From Fictibacillus gelatini DSM 15865 (GTDB taxonomy: Bacteria > Bacillota > Bacilli > Bacillales > Fictibacillaceae), in the NCBI RefSeq assembly GCF_000430745.1, contig NZ_AUMP01000002.1:1-64000 (forward strand): a DNA stretch of 64,000 bases, given 5' to 3'. The number at the start of each line of letters is the position of its first letter. Positions within the stretch are counted from its first letter, which is position 1. Both the position numbers and the translations under genes were made by a program. This document shows positions 29,157-41,835 of the stretch, piece by piece. Under the pieces are notes generated by a model. The model worked only from the letters and a program-made list of their open reading frames with translations. It was not told where the DNA came from and made no database searches.

Positions 29157-30158
29157 TTATTTCCTTCCAGGTGTATCATCCGTATTTTTTGGATCGGTGG
29201 ATTTGCTGATGGCATCTCTCATTGTTGTATCAGCCATAATATTTTTTAAATTCATATAATCCATTACACCCAACTTCCCGGAACGAAGCGCTTCTGCATA
29301 AGCTAACGGCACTTCTGCTTCTGCTTCCACCACCTTTGCCCTCATCTCCTGTACTTTCGCTTTCATTTCTTGTTCTGTCGCAACAGCCATCGCCCTTCGC
29401 TCTTCCGCTTTTGCTTGTGCAATGTTTTTATCCGCTAATGCCTGATCGGTTTGCAATTCAGCCCCAATATTTTTTCCAATATCAATATCGGCGATGTCGA
29501 TTGATAAAATTTCAAACGCCGTTCCGGAATCAAGTCCTTTTGCAAGTACTGTTTGAGAAATGGTATCTGGATTTTCCAATACGGTTTTATGGCTATCTGA
29601 GCTGCCAATCGTGCTTACAATTCCTTCACCGACACGGGCAATGACGGTTTCTTCGCCCGCACCTCCAACAAGTCGGTCAATATTTGCCCGTACTGTAATT
29701 CTTGCTTTTGCCTTTACTTCAATTCCATTAATCGCTACACCGGCAATAAACGGAGTTTCAATGACTTTTGGATTTACGCTCATTTGAACGGCTTCTAAAA
29801 CATTCCGGCCAGCTAAGTCGATTGCAGCCGCCCTCTCAAAAGAAAGTTCAATATTTGCGCGATGTGCGGCAATTAACGCATTAACAACGCGATCGACATT
29901 CCCTCCTGCGAGATAATGGCTCTCAAGCTGGTTCGTACTTAAATCAAGCCCCGCTTTCACCGCTTTAATTAATGGATTAATAACACGTGATGGAATGACA
30001 CGGCGAAGCCTCATCCCGACTAATGTAAAGATTCCGACACGTACGCCTGCTGCTAATGCAGAGATCCAGAGCATTACAGGCACAAAAGTAAAAAGAATAA
30101 TTAATGCGATAATGATCAGTCCGATTATTAATAGTGTTGCAATTGAACCCGGTTCCAT
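29157..30158 (-). CDS. floA: Flotillin-like protein FloA
   Basis: 333-residue membrane scaffold of functional membrane microdomains. A hydrophobic N-terminus (about residues 5-50) anchors it, a SPFH/PHB-type domain follows, and an Ala/Glu-rich coiled coil ([20 protein letters not shown] in outline, 235-290) mediates oligomers. GAGGAGG precedes the ATG. It lies 3 bases after yqeZ, the NfeD-type partner commonly paired with flotillins. Confidence 0.93.
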   Translation of the reverse strand: MEPGSIATLLIIGLIIIALIILFTFVPVMLWISALAAGVRVGIFTLVGMRLRRVIPSRVINPLIKAVKAGLDLSTNQLESHYLAGGNVDRVVNALIAAHRANIELSFERAAAIDLAGRNVLEAVQMSVNPKVIETPFIAGVAINGIEVKAKARITVRANIDRLVGGAGEETVIARVGEGIVSTIGSSDSHKTVLENPDTISQTVLAKGLDSGTAFEILSIDIADIDIGKNIGAELQTDQALADKNIAQAKAEERRAMAVATEQEMKAKVQEMRAKVVEAEAEVPLAYAEALRSGKLGVMDYMNLKNIMADTTMRDAISKSTDPKNTDDTPGRK

Positions 30159-30161
30159 TTT

Positions 30162-30917
30162 TTATTCCTCCTCTTCTTTTTGTTCACGGACAACAATCCG
30201 AGAACCTTCCACTTTAATAATTTCAACGACAATCCCTTTTCGAATATAGCTTCCTTCTGTCACCACATCCAGGCGTTCCTGGCCCATCGTTATCGTGCCA
30301 GCCGGTCTTAAGTCCGTTATGGCAACACCGCATTTCCCGATGAGTTCAATCCGGCTTTCATTTGAAACATAACCCTTTTCATTTGTTGTTCTATCATACA
30401 ATACCATTTTTTTAAGAGGGCCATTGTATCCGAAAGTTTTATAAAATAAATAAGAACCTATTGCCGTCACACAAAGGGCAATGAATAATGCAATGAGGAT
30501 GGTCGTGAGCGATCCAGCCGCCATGACAAGTCCTGTGATTACAGAAATAAGGCCAATCATCCCTACCATTCCCCCGGGCAGAAACACTTCTAGAGCAAGC
30601 AATATTAAACCGACTCCGAAAAAAATGAACGATTCCCACCCGGCAAGCCCTTTTAGAGCGTGTCCGAAAAAAAATAAAAATAGTGATGATAGGCCGATAA
30701 ACCCTGGAATGCCAAAACCGGACGTAAACAATTCAAGAACGAGACCAAGACAGCCTAACGATAATAAAACCGTAACAACGATCGGATGAGTGACAAATTC
30801 GGCGATCTCGTTATTGAAATGGACAAAGCCACCGTCTGTCATTTCCGATATACCTATGTACACAAACAGAAGACAAACGAAGAAACATAAAAGAATGAGC
30901 CCTCTCCACTTTTTCAT
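30162..30917 (-). CDS. yqeZ: NfeD family membrane protein YqeZ, short form
   Basis: 251 residues: signal-anchor-like segment (1-25), a short linker, four to five membrane helices (about 45-165, including LELFTSGFGIPGFIGL and LEVFLPGGMVGMIGL) and a C-terminal OB-fold NfeD domain (VGKCGVAITDLRPAG-like stretch near 205). B. subtilis YqeZ is about 437 residues and carries a ClpP-like serine protease domain after the signal; that domain is missing here while flanking parts remain. It precedes floA and probably supports it. Confidence 0.85.
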   Translation of the reverse strand: MKKWRGLILLCFFVCLLFVYIGISEMTDGGFVHFNNEIAEFVTHPIVVTVLLSLGCLGLVLELFTSGFGIPGFIGLSSLFLFFFGHALKGLAGWESFIFFGVGLILLALEVFLPGGMVGMIGLISVITGLVMAAGSLTTILIALFIALCVTAIGSYLFYKTFGYNGPLKKMVLYDRTTNEKGYVSNESRIELIGKCGVAITDLRPAGTITMGQERLDVVTEGSYIRKGIVVEIIKVEGSRIVVREQKEEEE

Positions 30918-31016
30918 TTATTTTCCCTCCTTTCCAATTCATTATATATTACGAAAGAAATGTTAAACAGTTTCATTTTTTGTTGGAATCATATTACTTC
31001 GTTTCCTGAACAAATT

Positions 31017-31055
31017 AAAAACGCCTTGATGGGCTAAGCCCTTCAAGGCGTTGTT
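31017..31055 (-). terminator. Terminator after yqeY
   Basis: AACGCCTTGA and TCAAGGCGTT form an outer ten-pair stem (31020-31029 with 31043-31052), with an inner GGGCT/AGCCC stem, at the end of the rpsU-yqeY unit. Confidence 0.85.
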
Positions 31056-31060
31056 CACAT

Positions 31061-31504
31061 TTAAGATAAATATTGTTGGACGAGGCGATTGACTTCGGCG
31101 CCGTCTGCCTTGCCTTTTACTTTAGGCATTAAAGCACCCATGACTTTCCCCATATCGCTACGCGCAGTAGCTCCAACTTCTTGAATCGTTGCAGAAATAA
31201 TGTCTTTCAGTTCGTCTTCCGATAACTGCTCAGGCATATATTCTGTTAATACAGCAATTTCTTGCTTTGCACCGGCAGCGAGATCATCCCGGCCGGCTTT
31301 TTCAAATTCATGGAGGGAGTCTTTTCTTTGTTTCATTTCGCGTGTAAGGACAGTGAGCTCTTCTTCCGGATTCAATTCATGTCCCAATTTAATGGATTCG
31401 TTTTGAAGAGAAGCCTTCAACATTCGAATCACGGATAGTTTTTGCTTATTTTTGTCCTTCATCGCTTGTTTCATATCTTGATTGAGTTGTTCAAGAAGAC
31501 TCAT
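31061..31504 (-). CDS. yqeY: GatB/YqeY domain protein
   Basis: 147-residue helical protein of the YqeY family, related to the tail domain of the amidotransferase subunit GatB; it may bind tRNA, but its job is not known. Motifs [13 protein letters not shown] near residue 30 and [22 protein letters not shown] near 115. It follows rpsU by 17 bases and is co-transcribed with it. Confidence 0.9.
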   Translation of the reverse strand: MSLLEQLNQDMKQAMKDKNKQKLSVIRMLKASLQNESIKLGHELNPEEELTVLTREMKQRKDSLHEFEKAGRDDLAAGAKQEIAVLTEYMPEQLSEDELKDIISATIQEVGATARSDMGKVMGALMPKVKGKADGAEVNRLVQQYLS

Positions 31505-31521
31505 AAAACCTACACCCTCTC

Positions 31522-31695
31522 TTAGAACTTGCGCTTTCTTGCTGCCTCAGCCTTTTTCTTACGCTTCACGCTTGGCTTTTCGTAATGCTTGCGCTTTTTA
31601 ATTTCAGCCAACGTTCCCTCTTTGGAAACGGATCTTTTGAAACGACGAAGAGCATCATCAATGGATTCGTTCTTGCGAACACGGGTTTCTGCCAT
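31522..31695 (-). CDS. rpsU: 30S ribosomal protein S21
   Basis: 57 residues, strongly basic, with the S21 signature [13 protein letters not shown] and a Lys/Arg-rich tail ending [12 protein letters not shown]. It binds near the anti-Shine-Dalgarno region of 16S rRNA. ATG at 31695 has GGGAGGG upstream; the frame extends further but without a site. Confidence 0.96.
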   Translation of the reverse strand: MAETRVRKNESIDDALRRFKRSVSKEGTLAEIKKRKHYEKPSVKRKKKAEAARKRKF

Positions 31696-31763
31696 TCTCT
31701 TTCCCTCCCTCCAGACCACCTTAACAATAAATCATGTTAAGAATGCGTCACATATCTTTTGCA

Positions 31764-31792
31764 ATTATAATATAACAACTGTTTGTGGTCAA
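31764..31792 (-). promoter_or_regulatory. Sigma-A promoter of rpsU-yqeY
   Basis: Minus strand TTGACC (31787-31792), 17-base spacer, consensus TATAAT (31764-31769). The transcribed leader contains a CTTAAC/GTTAAG stem just before the rpsU binding site. Confidence 0.8.
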
Positions 31793-31837
31793 CTTAATTT
31801 GGAAGACTTCGAGGGAATATTAGGACGTACGAATTCA

Positions 31838-32512
31838 TTAATAGCTAGAATCGGACTCTTCTCCTTTGACAATCGAAACTCCGGCGCTTGCACCGATTCT
31901 CGTTGCCCCGGCCTCAATCATGGCCAATGTAGTTTCACGATTACGTATTCCGCCAGAAGCTTTCACACCGATGTCAGGACCGACTGTTTTTCGCATTAAT
32001 CGAATATCTTTGACTGTTGCTCCTCCTGAAGAAAAGCCTGTTGACGTTTTGACAAAGTCGATCCCTGCGCCTGCAGCAATTTCACACGCTTTAACCTTTT
32101 CATCATCGGTTAAAAGAGAGGTTTCAATGATTGCTTTTGTTAATGCTTTCCCTTTTGCGGCTTCAACTACCGCACGAATATCTTCTTCAACGAGATCATA
32201 ATTTTTGTCCTTCAAAGCGCCGATATTAATAACCATATCAACCTCAGTTGCACCGTTCTCAATCGCATTTTTCGTTTCAAACGCTTTCACTTCAGGAGTC
32301 GTTGCGCCGAGCGGAAATCCGATTACAGTACAAACAGCTACGCCCGTCCCTTTTAATTGCTCAGAAGCTGTTTTAACCCATGTCGGATTAACACATACTG
32401 AAAAAAAGTGATGTTCTGCTGCCTCCTGGCAAAGCGTTATAATTTGCTCCTTTGTTGTTTCTGGTTTAAGTGCAGTATGATCGATCATTCGGGCGATATT
32501 TAAATTCGACAT
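31838..32512 (-). CDS. deoC: Deoxyribose-phosphate aldolase
   Basis: 224-residue class I aldolase that splits deoxyribose 5-phosphate to acetaldehyde and glyceraldehyde 3-phosphate in deoxynucleoside degradation. The Schiff-base lysine is in [10 protein letters not shown] near residue 155 and the second lysine in GVKASGGIR near 185. ATG at 32512 has AAGGATGGG upstream. It stands alone between rpsU and mtaB; in B. subtilis deoC lies in a distant dra-nupC-pdp operon. Confidence 0.93.
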   Translation of the reverse strand: MSNLNIARMIDHTALKPETTKEQIITLCQEAAEHHFFSVCVNPTWVKTASEQLKGTGVAVCTVIGFPLGATTPEVKAFETKNAIENGATEVDMVINIGALKDKNYDLVEEDIRAVVEAAKGKALTKAIIETSLLTDDEKVKACEIAAGAGIDFVKTSTGFSSGGATVKDIRLMRKTVGPDIGVKASGGIRNRETTLAMIEAGATRIGASAGVSIVKGEESDSSY

Positions 32513-32580
32513 AGTTCCCATCCTTTTCATTCAATTAGTTGTCAGACCTCTCACAAGTATTGTATCAAAAGACAGATACA

Positions 32581-32610
32581 AAAAAAAGTCCGGTAAACCC
32601 GGACTTTTTA
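32581..32610 (-). terminator. Terminator after mtaB
   Basis: AAAAAGTCCGG (32583-32593) pairs with CCGGACTTTTT (32599-32609), at the mtaB stop; it ends the heat-shock and methyltransferase operon. Confidence 0.85.
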
Positions 32611-33960
32611 TGCATTAGCAGCTTGCTTCAAATAATCCTCATCGACTACTTTTACAAATTGTCCCTCATTATAAGGGTACCCTGCTTTCGTAATTTTTAC
32701 CTTTACAATTTTCCCGATCATATCCTCTGTTGCCGGGAATTTGACTTTTAAATAATTTGGCGTATAACCGACATACAATCCAGTATTTGGCTCATCTTTA
32801 TATTCTTCTTCCGGAATGACTTCGACAACTTCATTTTCATAATGTGAAGCATATTCTTTCGCCAATTGATCAGATAGAGCGATTAAACGGTGCACGCGCT
32901 CATTCTTAACGTCTTCCGGCACCTGGTTTTCCATACGCGCGGCCGGAGTTCCCGTTCGTTTCGAATACGGGAAGACGTGAAGCTCGGAAAATTTATGATC
33001 ACGTATAAAATTATATGTCTCCATAAATTCTTCTTCCGTTTCTCCCGGGAATCCGACAATCACGTCAGAAGTAACGGCAAGCCCGGGCAATGCTTCTTTT
33101 AACCGGTTTAAACGTTCTGCAAACATTTCCATCGTATATTTGCGGCGCATACGCTCAAGAACTGTATTCGAGCCGGATTGAAGCGGGATGTGAAGATGCG
33201 GAACGATTTTTTCAGATCGATTCATCACCTCGATCACTTCTTCCGTAATCTGGCTTGCTTCAATGGAAGAAATGCGGAGTCGTTTAAGGCCTGCGACTTT
33301 TTCATCAAGATCGGATAAAAGTTTAGCGAAGCTATAATCTTTCATATCTTCGCCATAACCGGCCGTATGAATGCCTGTAAGAACAATTTCTTTATACCCG
33401 GCATCTACTAATTGCTGCGCCTGCTTAATAACTTCCTCCGGCTGGCGGGAGCGCAAGAGTCCCCTTGCCCACGGTATAATGCAAAATGTGCAGAAATTGT
33501 TGCAGCCTTCCTGGATTTTTAGCGATGCCCGTGTGCGGTCAGTAAACTGAGGCACATCAAGTTCTTCATAAACGCGGGCTTTCATAATATTGCTTACCCC
33601 ATTAATCGGCAGACGCTCCTGTTTAAATTGCTCAATATAGGCTAACATTTTGGAGCGGTCCTGTGTTCCAACAACAATATCTACTCCGGGAATGGCCATA
33701 ACTTCCGCTGGTGAAGTCTGGGCATAACAACCCGTTACACAAATAACGGCATCCGGATTTTTTCGGATCGCACGTCGAATGACCTGGCGGCTTTTTTTAT
33801 CCCCTGTATTGGTTACTGTACAAGTGTTGATAACATAGACGTCTGCCATATTTTCAAAGTCCGTTCGTTCATAGCCTGCATTTTGAAACAGCTGCCAAAT
33901 AGCTTCCGTCTCATAATGATTGACTTTACAGCCAAGTGTATGAAAAGCAACGAGTGGCAT
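32608..33960 (-). CDS. mtaB: tRNA t6A37 methylthiotransferase MtaB
   Basis: 450-residue radical-SAM enzyme converting t6A37 to ms2t6A37 in tRNA. N-terminal cluster cysteines occur in HTLGCKVN, INTCTVT and CVTGCYA; the radical-SAM triad is CNNFCTFC near residue 145; a C-terminal TRAM domain (about 375-440) binds RNA. ATG at 33960 has GGGGTG 7 bases upstream. Its upstream region overlaps the end of rsmE. Confidence 0.94.
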   Translation of the reverse strand: MPLVAFHTLGCKVNHYETEAIWQLFQNAGYERTDFENMADVYVINTCTVTNTGDKKSRQVIRRAIRKNPDAVICVTGCYAQTSPAEVMAIPGVDIVVGTQDRSKMLAYIEQFKQERLPINGVSNIMKARVYEELDVPQFTDRTRASLKIQEGCNNFCTFCIIPWARGLLRSRQPEEVIKQAQQLVDAGYKEIVLTGIHTAGYGEDMKDYSFAKLLSDLDEKVAGLKRLRISSIEASQITEEVIEVMNRSEKIVPHLHIPLQSGSNTVLERMRRKYTMEMFAERLNRLKEALPGLAVTSDVIVGFPGETEEEFMETYNFIRDHKFSELHVFPYSKRTGTPAARMENQVPEDVKNERVHRLIALSDQLAKEYASHYENEVVEVIPEEEYKDEPNTGLYVGYTPNYLKVKFPATEDMIGKIVKVKITKAGYPYNEGQFVKVVDEDYLKQAANA

Positions 33961-33965
33961 AATGA

Positions 33966-34718
33966 TCACCCCATTAGTTCAAAATGATAAGATAATGCTG
34001 ATAATAAATATAAACTTGCTGTTTCTGTCCGTAAAATGCGGGGGCCTAATCCGCATGCAATAAAGCCGCTCTCGCGAAGTGCCTGCACTTCATTGTCGGT
34101 CAGCCCCCCTTCAGGTCCAATCACACAAAGTAGTGATTGCCCCTTTTTTGCGGCATTTAATGTTTTATGAAGCTGTCTAGTCTCACCTGTTTTTGCCTCT
34201 TCTTCATAAGCAACGATTTTTATATCATACCTTTGTGCGTCCTTCAGCAATTGTTGAAATGAAACTGGCAAGAGCACGTCAGGAATGAAGCTGCGATGAG
34301 ATTGTTCGGCTGCTTCTTTCGCTATCTTTTGCAGCCTTGCCGTCTTTTTCTCACCTTTTTTTTCATCCCATTTTACAATACACCTTGTTGATGAAAATGG
34401 CAAAAAGCTACTGGCTCCGAGTTCCGTTCCTTTTTGAACGATGAAGTCGAGCTTGTCCCCTTTTGGCAACCCTTGAGCGATAGTGACGGAAATAGGAAGT
34501 TCCGATATTTGCTCAATCTCCGAAAGTATCCGGGCATTGACAACTTCCCGGTTTATGTTTGCAATCTCGCACAGTACTGCCGGCGACTTACCGTCACTGC
34601 ATATGATTTTATCACCAATTGACATTCGCATTACTTTTTCAATATGGTTTGCATCATCGCCGGCAATCGTGACGAAAGTGTCACTCTTTTGTTCAGGTTT
34701 AACGAAATAACGCTGCAA
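33966..34718 (-). CDS. rsmE: 16S rRNA (uracil1498-N3)-methyltransferase RsmE
   Basis: 250-residue SPOUT methyltransferase. An N-terminal PUA-like domain starts LQRYF and the C-terminal knot carries LCVIGPEGGLTDNE near 195 and LGPRILRTETA near 225. The start is taken as TTG at 34718, which gives the conserved MQRYF N-terminus and has GGTGG 5 bases before it; a GTG three codons upstream overlaps that site. Confidence 0.92.
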   Translation of the reverse strand: MQRYFVKPEQKSDTFVTIAGDDANHIEKVMRMSIGDKIICSDGKSPAVLCEIANINREVVNARILSEIEQISELPISVTIAQGLPKGDKLDFIVQKGTELGASSFLPFSSTRCIVKWDEKKGEKKTARLQKIAKEAAEQSHRSFIPDVLLPVSFQQLLKDAQRYDIKIVAYEEEAKTGETRQLHKTLNAAKKGQSLLCVIGPEGGLTDNEVQALRESGFIACGLGPRILRTETASLYLLSALSYHFELMG

Positions 34719-34730
34719 AACCCCCACCGC

Positions 34731-35681
34731 CTAAATCGATCGCTTTTCATTTCTTGCAATAAACGCTACCCAATCTTCCATCTCCAGCGTTTCTACAATT
34801 GAAAAGCCACTATTTATAAGTTCTTCTCTCACTTCATGCTTTTTCCCCTGTATGATTCCTGAAGTAATAAATAATCCGCCTTTTTTAAGCACCCTTGCCG
34901 CATCTTGAACAAAGCGAAGAATGATTTCAGCCAGCAAATTCCCGACAATCATGTCTACGGGTCCGTCAATATTGTTCAATAAATTGTTTTGCCCGACTTC
35001 AACGCGGTCTTGTGCCTTATTTAATTTCACATTTAACCTGGCGCTATTGACGGCAACTTCGTCCAGGTCATATGCCTTTACCTTGCTTGCGCCCAAGTTT
35101 GCGGCAGCGATACTTAATACTCCAGACCCCGTGCCAACATCAATGACCGTATCTCCATTTTTAATATACTTTTCAATGGCCTGAAGGCACATGACCGTCG
35201 TGGGATGTGTCCCTGTTCCAAAAGCCATTCCCGGATCAAGTTCAATAATCACTTCATCCGAGCTGACAGGTGTATAATCTTCCCACGTAGGGGTAATCGT
35301 AATCTTTTCGGAAATCTTGACAGGTTTATAATATTTCTTCCAGGCAGTTGCCCACTCTTCTTCATTCACTTCGCTAATTGTTACTTTGTTAAATCCAAGA
35401 TCAATGTCATAAAGCACTAAATTATTGATAGATGCTTTAATTTCCTCAACTGTTTCCCCTAAAAAGCTTGTTACCGGCAAATAAGCTTTAACGATGACCC
35501 CTTCTTCAGGATAATCATTAGGGTCGAGTTGATAGATTTCCCCAAAAACAGATTCTCTGTCTTTAACGAGGTCCTGTGGGTCTTCAATAACGACTCCGCT
35601 TGCACCCGCTTCATGCAATATGTTAGATACCGGCTCAACCGCTTCTTGTGTCGTATGAATACTAATTTCAGACCATTTCAT
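34731..35681 (-). CDS. prmA: Ribosomal protein L11 methyltransferase
   Basis: 316-residue SAM-dependent enzyme that methylates ribosomal protein L11. N-terminal substrate-recognition domain begins [11 protein letters not shown]; the catalytic domain has [13 protein letters not shown] near 178 and VGNLLAEII near 245. ATG at 35681 matches the B. subtilis start and has GGAG 9 bases upstream. It follows dnaJ by 26 bases. Confidence 0.94.
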   Translation of the reverse strand: MKWSEISIHTTQEAVEPVSNILHEAGASGVVIEDPQDLVKDRESVFGEIYQLDPNDYPEEGVIVKAYLPVTSFLGETVEEIKASINNLVLYDIDLGFNKVTISEVNEEEWATAWKKYYKPVKISEKITITPTWEDYTPVSSDEVIIELDPGMAFGTGTHPTTVMCLQAIEKYIKNGDTVIDVGTGSGVLSIAAANLGASKVKAYDLDEVAVNSARLNVKLNKAQDRVEVGQNNLLNNIDGPVDMIVGNLLAEIILRFVQDAARVLKKGGLFITSGIIQGKKHEVREELINSGFSIVETLEMEDWVAFIARNEKRSI

Positions 35682-35707
35682 ATCTATCAACTCCACTCCT
35701 AATTTCG

Positions 35708-36817
35708 TTATTCGCCCTTAAATGCTCTTTTTACTTTATCAAAGAAGGATTCCGTCTGTTCATCCGGAACCGAACCGCTTATATCCGCAAAGTCACGCAA
35801 TAATTGTTTTTGTTTCTCGGTTAATCTTGTCGGTGTGATGACTTTCACTTGAATATGCTGATCTCCCTGACCTCGTCCGTGAACGTTTTTAATTCCTTTT
35901 CCTTTTAAACGGAAATTTGTTCCAGTTTGCGTCCCGGCAGGAATTTTCAATTTAATCTTTCCATATAATGTTGGAACTTCAATCTCATCTCCAAGCGCCG
36001 CCTGCGCAAACGTTAACGGCATTTCACAGTATATGTCATCCCCGTCTCGTTCAAAAAATTCGTGCGGAGCAACTTTGAAGACGACATATAAATCTCCAGG
36101 AGGACCTCCGTTCACACCCGGCTCTCCGTGCCCTGCCATTCGAATTTGTTGGCCAGTATCGACGCCAGCTGGAATTTTAATGCTAATCTTTTTCGTCTTT
36201 TTCACTTTTCCAGTGCCATGGCAAGTCATACATTTCTCTTTAATGATTTTTCCTTTTCCACTGCAATAATGACAAACACGGAGATTTACAATTCGGCCAA
36301 ACGGCGTATTTTGTTCCACGTTTAATTGTCCCGATCCACCGCAATGGCTACACGTTTCCGGTTTCGTTCCCGGCCTGGCTCCCGTTCCATGACATGTATC
36401 ACAATCTTCCTCTTTCGGAATGCTGATTTCCGTCTCTTTGCCAAAAACAGCTTCTTCAAATTCTAGCCTCATGGAGTACTGAAGATCTGCTCCCTGTCTT
36501 GGCGCATTCGGATTTCGTCTACCTCCTCCGCCAAAAAACATGTCGAAAATATCGCCGAAACCGCCAAAATCCCCGGCACCCGCACCAAATCCTTGATTTG
36601 GATCCGTATGGCCAAACTGGTCATAATGCGCCTTTTTCTGAGGATCGCTTAACGTTTCATACGCTTCTTTCACTTCTTTAAATTTTGCTTCCGCATCCGG
36701 TTCTTTATTAACATCCGGGTGGTATTGCCGAGCTAATTTCCGGTATGCTTTTTTTATCTCGTCTGCGGAGGCACCTTTCGTTAAACCGAGCACTTCATAG
36801 TAATCTCGTTTACTCAT
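35708..36817 (-). CDS. dnaJ: Chaperone DnaJ
   Basis: 369-residue co-chaperone of DnaK. J domain with HPD near residue 34, a Gly/Phe-rich linker (about 72-105), four CxxCxGxG zinc repeats ([32 protein letters not shown]; 142-205), then substrate-binding C-terminal domains. ATG at 36817 has GGGAG 8 bases upstream. A hairpin separates it from dnaK, so its level may be lower than that of DnaK. Confidence 0.96.
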   Translation of the reverse strand: MSKRDYYEVLGLTKGASADEIKKAYRKLARQYHPDVNKEPDAEAKFKEVKEAYETLSDPQKKAHYDQFGHTDPNQGFGAGAGDFGGFGDIFDMFFGGGGRRNPNAPRQGADLQYSMRLEFEEAVFGKETEISIPKEEDCDTCHGTGARPGTKPETCSHCGGSGQLNVEQNTPFGRIVNLRVCHYCSGKGKIIKEKCMTCHGTGKVKKTKKISIKIPAGVDTGQQIRMAGHGEPGVNGGPPGDLYVVFKVAPHEFFERDGDDIYCEMPLTFAQAALGDEIEVPTLYGKIKLKIPAGTQTGTNFRLKGKGIKNVHGRGQGDQHIQVKVITPTRLTEKQKQLLRDFADISGSVPDEQTESFFDKVKRAFKGE

Positions 36818-36934
36818 CCATTCCACTCCCGACTATTCACATAAAAATTATCATATCATTTTCACTTATCACGATGCAAGATGCGACAACGATTCGTAAC
36901 ATGTCATTATTTGTAAAACATAAGTGATAATCAT

Positions 36935-36982
36935 TAAAAAAGTCAAAGCCAAGAAACCGCCTGACTTTGACTTTCTTTTTTA
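36935..36982 (-). terminator. Hairpin between dnaK and dnaJ
   Basis: AAGTCAAAG pairs with CTTTGACTT across a loop of about 15 bases, followed by Ts on the minus strand. It lies directly after the dnaK stop and probably acts as a partial terminator inside the operon. Confidence 0.7.
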
Positions 36983-36991
36983 AAAGAAAAC

Positions 36992-38875
<1,884 letters not shown>

Positions 38876-39469
38876 TTAACTGCTTACTTTTACCATCGAC
38901 GGCCGTATCACGCGATCCTTTAGCATATAACCTTTTTGAAGCTCTTCCACTACCGTGTTAGCTTCATGTTCATTACTTTCGACCTGCATAACAGCCTGAT
39001 GAAGGTTCGGGTCAAATGCTGCTCCCACTGCTTGAATTTCTTCAAGGCCTTCACTTTTAAGCGCCTCTTTAAGCTGCCTATATACCATTTCCATTCCCTG
39101 CAGGAGCGTTTTAGTTTGATCTTGACCGGCATCTACGTTCAGCGCTCTTTCGAAGTTATCTAAAGCAGGCAAAATTTGTTCAATTAAGCTTTGCGATTTA
39201 TATTTGAGCTGTTTCGCATTTTCTTCCCGTGTTCGTCTACGGAAGTTTTCATAGTCTGCTTGAATACGAAGCATCCGCTGAGTCGTTTCCTCAAGCTGCT
39301 GCTCTAGCTGATTAATTTTCTGCTGTTCTTCAGAAAGTTCTTCTTCCTTTTCTTCCTGGACAGCTGATTCAACTTCTTCCGACACCTCTATTTCTTGTTC
39401 CGATTCAACGTTATCGGTTTGGGTCGTTTCCTCAGACACTAACTGTTCATCCAATTCTTTCTTTTCCAT
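38876..39469 (-). CDS. grpE: Nucleotide exchange factor GrpE
   Basis: 197 residues. A very acidic disordered N-terminus (about 1-50) leads to a long coiled coil (50-110, [17 protein letters not shown]) and a beta-wing domain with HQAVMQVE and [17 protein letters not shown]. It releases ADP from DnaK. ATG at 39469 has GGGAGG 9 bases upstream, better than the GTG three codons earlier. Confidence 0.95.
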   Translation of the reverse strand: MEKKELDEQLVSEETTQTDNVESEQEIEVSEEVESAVQEEKEEELSEEQQKINQLEQQLEETTQRMLRIQADYENFRRRTREENAKQLKYKSQSLIEQILPALDNFERALNVDAGQDQTKTLLQGMEMVYRQLKEALKSEGLEEIQAVGAAFDPNLHQAVMQVESNEHEANTVVEELQKGYMLKDRVIRPSMVKVSS

Positions 39470-39528
39470 TGTTGTCACCTCCCTAAAAGGAATGAATAGC
39501 CGAGGCGAATGTAATATCCACCCCGAAT

Positions 39529-40554
39529 TTAGTTATACTGATCGCTAAATGCTTTGGAGAATTCGTTAGCAAGCGTATCAATTAAACTGATGACACGTTT
39601 ATATTCCATTCGTGTGGGACCAATTAACGAAATCGAACCGACATGATTTCCGCCGACTGAATAAGATGCTTTTATAATACTGCAATTTTGTATCGCTTCA
39701 ATCTTATTCTCATGACCGATCGTAACAATGACTCCGTCAGTATCAGAAGAAATTAATCGTTCAACGATCGTCTTTTCTTCTAATGCTTCCAGGAGGCTCT
39801 TTACTTTATCAACATCGCGAAATTCGGGCTGTGATAAAATTTTTGTTTTTCCGCCATAAAAAATTTTATCCTTTTTGCCCCATTTCATAATGCCGTCAAG
39901 AACTTTTCCGATTTTCTCATAATTCGTCAAATGGTTTTTAAACACCACAGCTAATTCGTGATGGATTTTTGAGCTTAACTCTGAAAGCGGAACCCCGCTT
40001 AACCGCTCATTCAAAATATTGACGAGTTTTTCAATTTCATTTAGTTCGATTCCTTCAGGCAAAGTGAATTGCCGGTTTTCCACATGTCCGGTGCTCGTGA
40101 CAAATATCGCGACCGCAGAATGCGTCGTTAATGGAATAATTTGCATATGTTTCAACGTTGTTTCGAGCGCTTCCGGGCCGAGAATAATCGACGTATAATT
40201 CGTCATTTCCGATAATATTTTGGCTGATTGTTCAAAGATTTTTTCCGTATCTTCCACTTTTTTATTAAATAGTAACCGCATCTTTTGCACATCAACTGGT
40301 GATAAAGCCGGTGGAGGAAGCAGATGGTCGACATAAAACCGATACCCTTTTTCTGACGGAATTCTTCCTGAAGAAGTATGGGGTTTCTCAAGAAATCCCA
40401 TCTCCTCTAAATCAGCCAATTCATTTCGAATCGTGGCCGGACTATAAGGAATATCATCGCGTTTAGAAATTGTTCTTGAACCAATGGGCTCAACGTGTTG
40501 AATATAGTCATCAATTAATACTTGAAGAATATACAATTGTCTTTCTGATAACAT
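39529..40554 (-). CDS. hrcA: Heat-inducible repressor HrcA
   Basis: 341-residue repressor that binds CIRCE and needs GroEL for activity. N-terminal winged helix ([38 protein letters not shown]), then a GAF-like core. ATG at 40554 has GGAGG 7 bases upstream. It is the first gene after the CIRCE element, so it represses its own operon. Confidence 0.95.
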   Translation of the reverse strand: MLSERQLYILQVLIDDYIQHVEPIGSRTISKRDDIPYSPATIRNELADLEEMGFLEKPHTSSGRIPSEKGYRFYVDHLLPPPALSPVDVQKMRLLFNKKVEDTEKIFEQSAKILSEMTNYTSIILGPEALETTLKHMQIIPLTTHSAVAIFVTSTGHVENRQFTLPEGIELNEIEKLVNILNERLSGVPLSELSSKIHHELAVVFKNHLTNYEKIGKVLDGIMKWGKKDKIFYGGKTKILSQPEFRDVDKVKSLLEALEEKTIVERLISSDTDGVIVTIGHENKIEAIQNCSIIKASYSVGGNHVGSISLIGPTRMEYKRVISLIDTLANEFSKAFSDQYN

Positions 40555-40571
40555 CCCTCCACCTCCCTTTG

Positions 40572-40598
40572 TTAGCACTCTTTAACTCTGAGTGCTAA
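40572..40598. promoter_or_regulatory. CIRCE operator
   Basis: TTAGCACTC, a 9-base spacer, GAGTGCTAA: both arms are perfect. It lies 18 bases before the hrcA start. A TATAAT -10 is at about 40603-40608 on the minus strand with a weak TTTGAT -35 16 bases further upstream. Confidence 0.97.
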
Positions 40599-40663
40599 AT
40601 CTATTATAAAGTTACCAACCTGAAATCAAATTGTCAATGATTTAGGCATGATGAAAATTCCTC

Positions 40664-41806
40664 TCACGATTCCAACGTTATAAATTCCTGAAATACTTCA
40701 TTCCCGAGAAATACTCCTTTTTTTGTCAACGCAATTGTGTCGCCTTCTTTTTTAAGCAAGCCTCTTTGCATTAAAGAATGGATGGGCTGCTTAAAGATTT
40801 CAAACATCGATTTTCCATATCTTCTTTTGAATGTTGAGTCAGACACGCCTGCTATTTTTCTCAGGCCCATAAACAACTCCTCTTCCATTTTTTCTTGAAA
40901 GCTCACTTTATGGCTCTCTATATAAGGAAATCCAGTTTCCTCAATTAATGCCATATATTTTTTCAGCGGACCTGCATTGACTTTGCGCTCGCCTTCAACA
41001 TAGCTATGGGCACCAGCACCGATCCCATAATACTCGTTATTATTCCAGTATTGGAGATTATGCTTGCTTTCATAACCTGGACGGGCAAAATTGCTGATTT
41101 CATATTGATGATACCCATTTTGCTGCATTTTATGAATTAACAGTTTGTACATTTCGGCTTCTTGTTCTTCGGTTGGAAGCGGCAAATTTCCATTTCTGAA
41201 CCGGTTATAAAAGACTGTTTTCTTTTCTATTTGCAATGAATACGCAGAAAAATGAGGGATCTGAAGTGAAAATGCGATGTCCAGCGTTTCATTTAACATA
41301 TCAACCGTTTGATTCGGCAACCCGAACATTATATCAAGCGAAATGTTTTCAATCCCGGTTTCCTTCGCATTTTTAATCGTCGCAAATACATCTTCTTGCC
41401 GGTGCGTTCTTCCAAGTTCTTTCAACAATGATGTTTGGAACGCCTGCACCCCTATACTTAATCGATTGACGCCGTATTTTTTCATGATTTCAAGTTTCTT
41501 TTTCGTCGTTTGCTCCGGATTTGCTTCTACTGTAAATTCCGCTAATTTAGATGTTATAAAGTGGTTTTTAACCGATTGCAAAAAGTATTCTAATTGTTTC
41601 TCATCCAACGCAGTAGGTGTGCCTCCGCCGACAAAAATGGTCTCAATAAAGTCATAAGGGTACTTTTTTACCGTATTCTTCATTTCCATTTCCATGATTT
41701 CTAAATACCGAGCAACCGGCTGACCTTGTAAAAAAACTTTATTAAAATCACAATAATGACAAATATTCACACAAAACGGAATATGGAGATAAACCGCTTC
41801 TGGCAT
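40664..41806 (-). CDS. hemW: Radical SAM heme chaperone HemW
   Basis: 380-residue radical-SAM protein formerly called HemN-like. The cluster motif CVNICHYCDF is near residue 12; GGGTPTAL, SIGVQAF and GLPNQT follow. It lacks the extra cysteine of true coproporphyrinogen dehydrogenase, fitting a heme-delivery role. GAGGGAG precedes the ATG. It lies between lepA and hrcA as in B. subtilis. Confidence 0.92.
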   Translation of the reverse strand: MPEAVYLHIPFCVNICHYCDFNKVFLQGQPVARYLEIMEMEMKNTVKKYPYDFIETIFVGGGTPTALDEKQLEYFLQSVKNHFITSKLAEFTVEANPEQTTKKKLEIMKKYGVNRLSIGVQAFQTSLLKELGRTHRQEDVFATIKNAKETGIENISLDIMFGLPNQTVDMLNETLDIAFSLQIPHFSAYSLQIEKKTVFYNRFRNGNLPLPTEEQEAEMYKLLIHKMQQNGYHQYEISNFARPGYESKHNLQYWNNNEYYGIGAGAHSYVEGERKVNAGPLKKYMALIEETGFPYIESHKVSFQEKMEEELFMGLRKIAGVSDSTFKRRYGKSMFEIFKQPIHSLMQRGLLKKEGDTIALTKKGVFLGNEVFQEFITLES

Positions 41807-41835
41807 TGTTCTCCCTCTTTTCCTGCTATGATTTA

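Noticed and set aside
36827-36935. Second CIRCE element before dnaJ
   Set aside because: A loose TTATCAC/GTGATAA inverted repeat is present but does not match CIRCE.
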